Position numbers and translations under genes: made by a program. Shown piece by piece: positions 5,953 to 10,891 of a stretch of DNA of 10,891 nucleotides. Each line of letters starts with the position of its first letter. Positions within the stretch are counted from its first letter, which is position 1. Below the pieces are notes generated by a model. The model was not told where the DNA came from. It made no database searches and saw nothing but the letters and a program-made list of their open reading frames with translations. This stretch comes from Thermoproteota archaeon (GTDB lineage Archaea; Korarchaeota; Korarchaeia; B14-G2), in contig QMWA01000042.1 in the NCBI GenBank assembly GCA_003661385.1, positions 1-10,891 on the forward strand, in the 5' to 3' direction.

Positions 5953-8289
5953 ATGGTGTACAAGCCTAAGCTGAAGGAGAAGAGGTGGAGAATAGAGCTT
6001 GAGGAGAAGCTCATCGAGCTAGCTGAGGAAGAAGACCTGTATAGGTTCGACTTGAAGAGCGGTAAGCCGATATTCTCAATAGATACTCCTCCTCCATATG
6101 CCTCTGGCAAGTGGCACATTGCTGCTGCAGTACACTACACTCAGATCGATATGATAGCTAGGAGCATGCGGATGAGAGGCTATGAAGTATACTTCCCCAT
6201 GGGAGTAGACAGAAATGGCTTACCTGTAGAAGTTGAGGCAGAGAGGAGGACAGGAATATCTCCACACGCCGTTGATAGAGAGACTTTCCTGAAGGTGTGC
6301 CGGCAGGTGCTAGATGAGTACGAGAGAGACATCATAAGGCTCACTAGGAGGCTTGGACTGAGCTGCGACTACAGGAACTACTTCCAAACAGACTCAGAGC
6401 TATGGAGGACACAGACACAGCGGACTCTCATAGAAGCTTACAGAAAAAACCTTCTCTACGAGGCTTATAGGGTTTCAAACTACTGCCCTGGCTGTAGGAC
6501 GACTCTAGCCGACGCCGAGATAGAGTACAGAGAAGAGGAGACAAACCTCGTATACATAAGATTCAGGGTTAAGGAGACAGGTGAGCCTATAGTAGTGGCT
6601 ACAACTAGACCAGAGCTTCTGAAGGCGTGCGCTTGTGTCCTCTACAACCCCAAAGATGATCGGTATCTGCATTTAGAAGGCAAGCATGCAGTTGTCCCAA
6701 TGTACGATAAGGAAGTCCCAATACTATCTCATCCAAGCGTGAAGAAGGAGTTCGGAACAGGGCTTGTTATGATCTGTTCATATGGAGACCGAACTGACGT
6801 AGAGCTGTTTCGTGAGCTGGGCTTAGAGCCCTTAGTGCTGATAAACGAGGAGGGCAAGATGAACGAGAAGGCTGGAGCTTACGCTGGCTTGGCAGTCAAG
6901 GAGGCTCGTGAGAAGATAACTAAGGATCTACAGGATGCTGGGCTCGTTGAGAAAGTTGAGAAGATACGCCATAAGGTTCCTATTTGTTGGAGGTCTAAGC
7001 ACCCACTTGAGTTCATACCGATGAAGGAATGGTATCTGAAGCAGCTTGAGTTCAAAGACGAGCTGAGGAAGCTAGCCTTTGAAGTCAAGTTCTATCCAGA
7101 GGAACACAGGCAGATCTGGCTCAACTGGATAAACTCCATTTCCACAGACTGGCCTATTTCCAGGAGGAGATACTATGGCACAGAACTCCCCTTCTGGTAC
7201 TGCTTAGAGTGTGGGAAGATTGTCATCCCAGAGCCAGGAAGGTACTATCGCCCGTGGTGTGAGCCTCCTCCATTCGACAAGTGCCCACACTGTGGGTCTA
7301 CAAAGGGCTTTCGAGGAGAGGAGAGAATCGTAGATACATGGATCGATTCGAGCATATCAGAGCTGGTGTACTGCGGATATGGCTGGAATGAAGAGATGCT
7401 GAAGAAGATGTTTCCATGCTCAATAAGGCCTCAAGGAATAGACATAGTGAGGACGTGGCTCCACTATACGATGCTAAGAGGATACCAGCTATTCAAGAGG
7501 CCAGCTTTCAAGGAAGTTTGGCTTTCTGGCCTAGGCCTGGACGAGAAAGGAAGACCTATGAGCAAGTCCCTTGGGAACATAGTCGATCCCGATGTAGTCA
7601 TTGAGAAGTATGGCGTAGATGCAATAAGGCTATGGGGAGCCATGGAAGCTAAGCTAGGCTCGAACTACAGGTACTCTGAGGCCAAGGTGCGCTCTGCATA
7701 CCGCTTTCTGAACAAGCTGTGGAACATAGCGAGATTCGTGTCATGCTTTCCTGAAGCTGAGAGGCCCAACCAGCTCAAACCAGCAGACGCATGGATCCTA
7801 GCTGAGCTAAACGAGCTGATAAGGAGATGCCTAAAAGGCTACGAGGAGCTTGACTTCTTCATACCATCTAACGCTGTATACAACTTCGTGTGGAACACCT
7901 ATGCTCCACACTACCTTGAGATGGTCAAGTGGAGAGCTTACGGCCCACCCGACTCAGAACCCACTAGATCAGCATGGTATACCCTCCACACCACATTAAA
8001 GGCCGTCCTCCTCCTGCTAGCGCCCATTACACCGTTCATAACAGACTACATTTGGAGAGAAATGTACGGAAGCAGCATACACAGGCAGCTCTTCCCAAAG
8101 GAGATAGACGGCATAGATGACAAGCTGAGGGAGTTCACCGCCAGGATCAAGTCGTTCAATAGCTATGTGTGGAAGCTGAAGAAGGTTGAGCTGAGGATCC
8201 CTCTAAATGCTCCTGTAAAGGTAGAGGTTCCCGCAGACCTCAAGCTATTCAAGGAGGACCTTGTTCATATGCATAACATCCAAGAGTAG
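5953..8289 (+). CDS. valS: Valyl-tRNA synthetase
   Basis: Class I synthetase that charges tRNA-Val in the cytoplasm; 778 residues from the ATG at 5953. Features in order: the signature region SIDTPPPYASGKWHIAAAV (42-60) holding the HIGH site as HIAA, DRNGLPVE (86-93), a zinc knuckle C178-x2-C181, the CP1 editing domain with ATTRPE (216-221), the ValRS-type MKEWYLKQ and TDWPISRRRYYGT segments (357-410), a second zinc site C417-x2-C420 and C444-x2-C447, and the KMSKS loop as PMSKSLGN (535-542). A helical anticodon-binding domain closes the protein, which lacks the long C-terminal arm of bacterial ValRS. The frame is open to an ATG at 5860, but that start would place the promoter inside the gene; AGAGGAGG precedes 5953. 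HIAA is unusual because the motif glycine is normally near-invariant. Confidence 0.93.
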   Translation: MVYKPKLKEKRWRIELEEKLIELAEEEDLYRFDLKSGKPIFSIDTPPPYASGKWHIAAAVHYTQIDMIARSMRMRGYEVYFPMGVDRNGLPVEVEAERRTGISPHAVDRETFLKVCRQVLDEYERDIIRLTRRLGLSCDYRNYFQTDSELWRTQTQRTLIEAYRKNLLYEAYRVSNYCPGCRTTLADAEIEYREEETNLVYIRFRVKETGEPIVVATTRPELLKACACVLYNPKDDRYLHLEGKHAVVPMYDKEVPILSHPSVKKEFGTGLVMICSYGDRTDVELFRELGLEPLVLINEEGKMNEKAGAYAGLAVKEAREKITKDLQDAGLVEKVEKIRHKVPICWRSKHPLEFIPMKEWYLKQLEFKDELRKLAFEVKFYPEEHRQIWLNWINSISTDWPISRRRYYGTELPFWYCLECGKIVIPEPGRYYRPWCEPPPFDKCPHCGSTKGFRGEERIVDTWIDSSISELVYCGYGWNEEMLKKMFPCSIRPQGIDIVRTWLHYTMLRGYQLFKRPAFKEVWLSGLGLDEKGRPMSKSLGNIVDPDVVIEKYGVDAIRLWGAMEAKLGSNYRYSEAKVRSAYRFLNKLWNIARFVSCFPEAERPNQLKPADAWILAELNELIRRCLKGYEELDFFIPSNAVYNFVWNTYAPHYLEMVKWRAYGPPDSEPTRSAWYTLHTTLKAVLLLLAPITPFITDYIWREMYGSSIHRQLFPKEIDGIDDKLREFTARIKSFNSYVWKLKKVELRIPLNAPVKVEVPADLKLFKEDLVHMHNIQE

Positions 8290-8292
8290 CCC

Positions 8293-9102
8293 ATGAGCAG
8301 CCTAAGGTGGGCAGTCAAAATCTACTATGATGGCTCAGACTTCAGAGGCTATGCAAGACAGCCAACTGGATGTACGGTAGAAGACCACCTCATAGCAGCT
8401 CTGCAGAGGCTTTCTATCATAAAAGCCCCCAGTGAATCCCACTTTATTTCAGCATCCAGGACAGACAAGGGAGCTTCTGCGCTAGGAAACGTTGTAGCCT
8501 TTACAGGGGAAGCTAGCAGCCTAAGGCTTGGCCAGCTTAACCATGAGCTAAAGTGGCGTATAATAGCATGGGCTTATGCAAGAGTTCCAGCTGACTTTAA
8601 CCCGAGGAAGGCAGCCTTGTACAGGAGGTACCTTTATGCAGATTACTATCATGGTGAAGACCTATCTCTGATGTATAAAGCAGCTAATATGGTGAATAAA
8701 GCTGGTGTTGTGAGATTTAAGTCTGGAGGAGCTGGATTAGTGCTTTCTGCTGCTGTGGCTTCCAGCGGGCAAGCCGTGCTGCTCGATGTGAGAGTCAAGT
8801 GGGCGATGAGAGGCTTTATACGAAGGCTTTGGGCTGCAATCAAGTCTGTTGGAGCTGGCAAGGTGACTATCGAGGAGTTCAGTCGCATAATCTCTGGTGA
8901 GCTGGAGTTCTCTTCATTCTCTCCTCCAGATGGGCTTCTGCTCCTTGATGTTGCTCTCCCAATCAAGCTTACAGTAGACAGGTACTCCTTACTTCAGCTC
9001 CTTAAGAGGCTACATGGCAAAATTAGGCTGCATAACACACTACATGTCCTTGCTAGGATTCAGAGAGATTCGCTTGCCCGTGCTATGGCGTCTCTTACCT
9101 GA
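8293..9102 (+). CDS. truA: tRNA pseudouridine synthase TruA
   Basis: TruA-type enzyme that isomerises uridines in the tRNA anticodon stem-loop (positions 38-40 in well-studied members). It is 269 residues, the usual length. It opens with VKIYYDGSDFRGYARQP (8-24), has the catalytic Asp58 in SRTDKGASA (55-63), the YRRYLY segment after it, the C-terminal FIRRLWAAIKSVGAG stretch and the closing SPPDGLLLLDV (TruA APPxGL-like). The middle segment that usually contains the H-D-F motif is shortened and poorly conserved here, so the protein is a divergent member. The ATG is three bases after the valS stop with no good SD, so it is probably translated by coupling. The 3' end overlaps the convergent zinc-ribbon gene by 8 bases. 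Confidence 0.88.
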   Translation: MSSLRWAVKIYYDGSDFRGYARQPTGCTVEDHLIAALQRLSIIKAPSESHFISASRTDKGASALGNVVAFTGEASSLRLGQLNHELKWRIIAWAYARVPADFNPRKAALYRRYLYADYYHGEDLSLMYKAANMVNKAGVVRFKSGGAGLVLSAAVASSGQAVLLDVRVKWAMRGFIRRLWAAIKSVGAGKVTIEEFSRIISGELEFSSFSPPDGLLLLDVALPIKLTVDRYSLLQLLKRLHGKIRLHNTLHVLARIQRDSLARAMASLT

Positions 9103-9481
9103 TTTTCTCGCTGTATATCAGTGTCACCATGGCTTTCCCACCGCATTTCTTGCACTTCTCTTCCTTGCCAACATAGTCTCCTCTCTGAAAGTCCCTTACG
9201 AGCTTTTCTCCGCATTCCTGGCACTCTATAACTATGCTTATGGATTTCCTCTCCTCTAAGGCTGCCCTTCTGGCTTTGACCACCTCAAGCATCTGCATCA
9301 TTACTATGAGGACTGCTGCAAATCCCAACATGGCCCATATGATGTTACGCTCACTCTCTGTTTTAGCTGCTAGTGTAATAAAGAAAAGAGCTATAACCAT
9401 CATTAAACCAACCATCACTAGGGTAGAGAGCAGATATGGCGTTGCAGGTCTTTCTACGCCCTTCTCTCCCAAGCTGCCCAC
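9095..9481 (-). CDS. Two-helix membrane protein with C-terminal zinc ribbon
   Basis: A 128-residue protein not recognised as a named family. It has two hydrophobic segments, about 17-38 and 48-66, followed by a basic, helical stretch (KARRAALEERK) and a soluble C-terminal zinc-ribbon-like module with C87-x2-C90 and C110-x2-C113. The positive stretch after helix 2 suggests the ribbon faces the cytoplasm. The GTG start follows the DUF1512 stop codon with no gap (TAG then GTG), and no strong SD is seen, so translation is probably coupled to DUF1512. The 3' end overlaps truA from the opposite strand. Close linkage suggests that it works with the DUF1512 protein at the membrane; its role is unknown. 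Confidence 0.75.
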   Translation of the reverse strand: MGSLGEKGVERPATPYLLSTLVMVGLMMVIALFFITLAAKTESERNIIWAMLGFAAVLIVMMQMLEVVKARRAALEERKSISIVIECQECGEKLVRDFQRGDYVGKEEKCKKCGGKAMVTLIYSEKIR

Positions 9482-10576
9482 CTACTGGCTTATCCCGATG
9501 GTGTTTCCTATTCCAGCTATTATTACAACATCCCCTTCACTGGTCTTCTTCTTGATGATATCAAGTATCCTCTCTACAACTCTGTCTGCAGCTTCAGCTA
9601 CCTCTCTAGGCATTGCTGTGATGGCTTCTGTTATATCCTCCTTAACCACTATTGCAACCAGTGGTATTCCATATTCCGTTGCTACCGTCTCTATTTTATA
9701 CTTCTCCGGCCCTGGATCGCCTATTGCCGCTCCTATTCCCTCAGCTACCTCTCCTGTTCTCTCTCCCTCTAGCTTTACTGCTGCATCTACCATTATAATC
9801 ATCTTAACCTTGCCATCATGCTCTTTGACGATCTTCTCTACAGCATCCCCAGGCTTGCCCACCTCTCCTCCAGGCCCCTTGGCCTTTATGATGATGAGCT
9901 TTCTGCCGCTAGCCTCTCTCTCGTATGCGATCACGTTCTTCGCTACCTCTCTCCATTTTGAGCCGTTCCCTAGCTTGAATGCAACAAGAGGACCTAAGCT
10001 ATCTCCTATAGGTATGCCTTCTTTGAGGGGTATTAGCGCTCTAAAGTAGCTTCTAGCTATCCTCATTATTTCTGGAAGGTACATGTAAAGCTGTACCATG
10101 TAGAAGTAGTTCTTTGTCTTCTTTGCTAGGAGGAATATGTGCCTGACAACCCTGTATATTATGTCTAGTGCTAGGTTTGCAGCTAGCACGTTCTTCATAT
10201 TCGACCTCTCGGCTTCGCTTGCGTTGACAGCCACCTCCCTGATGAAGTCATCTACCCTGTCTTCTTGGGTCTTAAGCAGGTGCTCAAGCCTCTTTATGAT
10301 CCCAACTGGGTCCATTGACACCGGTTCTATGAGAAAGAACCCCTTTATGGACTTCAGAGCCTTCTTAGCCTTTTCCTCGCTGCAGCCATACCTCCTAGCC
10401 TCCTCTTCAAACACCCTGTCTGCCCTAGTTAGGTAGCTTTCAAGCTGCTTTAGGTAGCTCTGTATCTCTAGCATCCTGTATGTGAGCTGTATTCTCTCAT
10501 TTAGTGGCGTGAAGAACATCAGTGCTATCAATACCCAGAAAAGTATACTCCACACATCTGTCTGGCTGTTTTGCAT
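9482..10576 (-). CDS. DUF1512 family membrane-anchored protein
   Basis: A 364-residue archaeal protein that I recognise as DUF1512 (family of unknown function). One N-terminal transmembrane helix (about 9-25) is followed by a long helical region (27-180) and a soluble alpha/beta domain. That domain has IGDSLGPLVA (190-199), KGPGGEVGKPGDA (233-245), the strand VKMIIMVDAA ending in Asp264, a glycine-rich EVAEGIGAAIG (276-286), and YGIPLVAIVVKEDITEAI (302-319). Motif order resembles the YyaC/Gpr/HybD fold (see findings). ATG 10576 is preferred because GGGAG lies six bases upstream; a GTG at 10591 in the same frame is possible. The zinc-ribbon membrane protein follows directly. Biochemical function is unknown. 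Confidence 0.85.
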   Translation of the reverse strand: MQNSQTDVWSILFWVLIALMFFTPLNERIQLTYRMLEIQSYLKQLESYLTRADRVFEEEARRYGCSEEKAKKALKSIKGFFLIEPVSMDPVGIIKRLEHLLKTQEDRVDDFIREVAVNASEAERSNMKNVLAANLALDIIYRVVRHIFLLAKKTKNYFYMVQLYMYLPEIMRIARSYFRALIPLKEGIPIGDSLGPLVAFKLGNGSKWREVAKNVIAYEREASGRKLIIIKAKGPGGEVGKPGDAVEKIVKEHDGKVKMIIMVDAAVKLEGERTGEVAEGIGAAIGDPGPEKYKIETVATEYGIPLVAIVVKEDITEAITAMPREVAEAADRVVERILDIIKKKTSEGDVVIIAGIGNTIGISQ

Positions 10577-10582
10577 TGTACT

Positions 10583-10587
10583 CTCCC
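10583..10587 (-). promoter_or_regulatory. Shine-Dalgarno site selecting ATG 10576
   Basis: GGGAG on the minus strand with 6-base spacing to the ATG at 10576. It lies within the extra codons that a GTG start at 10591 would add, so it favours the shorter DUF1512 protein. Confidence 0.45.
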
Positions 10588-10621
10588 ACACATGCTACTA
10601 GTATTCACCCATGAGCATCAG

Positions 10622-10630
10622 CTTAAAATC
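10622..10630 (-). promoter_or_regulatory. Possible internal TATA box for the DUF1512 gene
   Basis: GATTTTAAG on the minus strand, in the short gap after the upstream gene's stop. Normal spacing puts a transcript start near 10600 and a leader of about 24 bases containing the GGGAG site. It may drive DUF1512 and the zinc-ribbon gene separately from the upstream gene. Confidence 0.35.
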
Positions 10631-10639
10631 GTTAAGCCA

Positions 10640-10891
10640 TTAAGCTTCCCTACAATCCTGTGGCTTCTCTCCCTTCGGCAGAGCATCCTTACCATGCTCA
10701 GCCTTCTCTATTCTCATTGCAACCATATCCAGCACTTTATCAAGCTCCGCTCTCACGACATTATAGGTGGTTTTCGCCAGGTCGTATAGAAGCAGGAAGC
10801 CCATAAACAAGAGTATGATACCTAGTCCTCTGACAATGTAGTCTCCTATGCTAGGCACCTGCCTTAGCAAGGGGTTTACTGCCTCCCATAC
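10640..10891 (-). CDS. Single-helix membrane protein, probably 5'-partial
   Basis: The frame runs open to the right edge. One reading is that the gene begins outside the window. The other is that it starts at TTG 10870, where a GGGAGG lies 11 bases upstream, giving a 76-residue protein. What is visible is one strong hydrophobic helix (about residues 12-28 from that TTG: IVRGLGIILLFMGFLLL), then an amphipathic, charged helix (YDLAKTTYNVVRAELDKVLDMVAMRIEKAEH) that may be a coiled coil, then a polar tail. No domain is recognised. It lies 63 bases upstream of the DUF1512 start on the same strand, making three consecutive membrane-protein genes. Confidence 0.55.
   Translation of the reverse strand, partial: VWEAVNPLLRQVPSIGDYIVRGLGIILLFMGFLLLYDLAKTTYNVVRAELDKVLDMVAMRIEKAEHGKDALPKGEKPQDCREA

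Noticed and set aside
9234-10049. 271-codon open frame on the plus strand
   Set aside because: Its product is low-complexity and Ser/Thr/Ile-rich, and it lies opposite the well-supported DUF1512 and zinc-ribbon genes, so it is an antisense shadow.
10577-10591. GTG start at 10591 for DUF1512
   Set aside because: The GGGAG SD lies inside this extension and fits ATG 10576 better; the longer form remains possible but is less supported.
1-10891. CRISPR array, transposon, tRNA or long repeats
   Set aside because: I read both strands and saw no regularly spaced repeats, transposase motifs, tRNA-like cloverleaf or long duplications; the intergenic gaps are too short for most of these.

Overview
The window reads as a compact archaeal chromosome segment, most likely from a thermophilic member of the Thermoproteota/TACK group. 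The support is an archaeal-type valyl-tRNA synthetase, a single-chain beta-CASP RNase, a TRM5/TYW2-family methyltransferase, an FAD-dependent geranylgeranyl reductase (isoprenoid-lipid saturation) and a DUF1512 protein. Arg is mostly AGA/AGG and Ile often ATA, TATA-like boxes sit upstream of several genes, and many starts are GTG or TTG with Shine-Dalgarno (SD) motifs. The exact lineage cannot be fixed from sequence reading alone. No gene-free stretch exceeds 300 bases; the longest is about 140 bases, between the two divergent genes near 5815-5952. I see no rRNA, tRNA, CRISPR array, insertion sequence or long repeat.

Positions 13-2629, minus strand: an overlapping four-gene operon read right to left. 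It encodes an AT-rich winged-helix protein, a small thioredoxin-fold protein with a CxxS site, a geranylgeranyl reductase-family flavoprotein and a rhomboid intramembrane protease. The overlaps are 10, 17 and about 14 bases, so co-translation is likely. The set points to membrane-lipid and membrane-protein homeostasis, perhaps under control of the first gene.

Positions 2710-5814, minus strand: an RNA and transport cluster. In transcription order it encodes a beta-CASP RNase, a stand-alone Lrp/AsnC RAM domain, a LolD/MacB-type ABC ATPase with no permease beside it, and a short TRM5/TYW2-like tRNA methyltransferase joined to the ATPase by a GTGA overlap.

Positions 5953-9102, plus strand: valS and truA, three bases apart, driven from a divergent promoter at about 5895-5910 whose AT core is nearly palindromic and may also serve the RNase gene.

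Positions 9095-10891, minus strand: three small or medium membrane proteins in a row. These are a one-helix protein cut by (or starting near) the right edge, a DUF1512 protein, and a two-helix zinc-ribbon protein whose start abuts the DUF1512 stop. The zinc-ribbon gene converges on truA with an 8-base overlap. The DUF1512 soluble domain carries motifs that recall the YyaC/Gpr/HybD peptidase fold, which I regard as the most interesting lead in the window.
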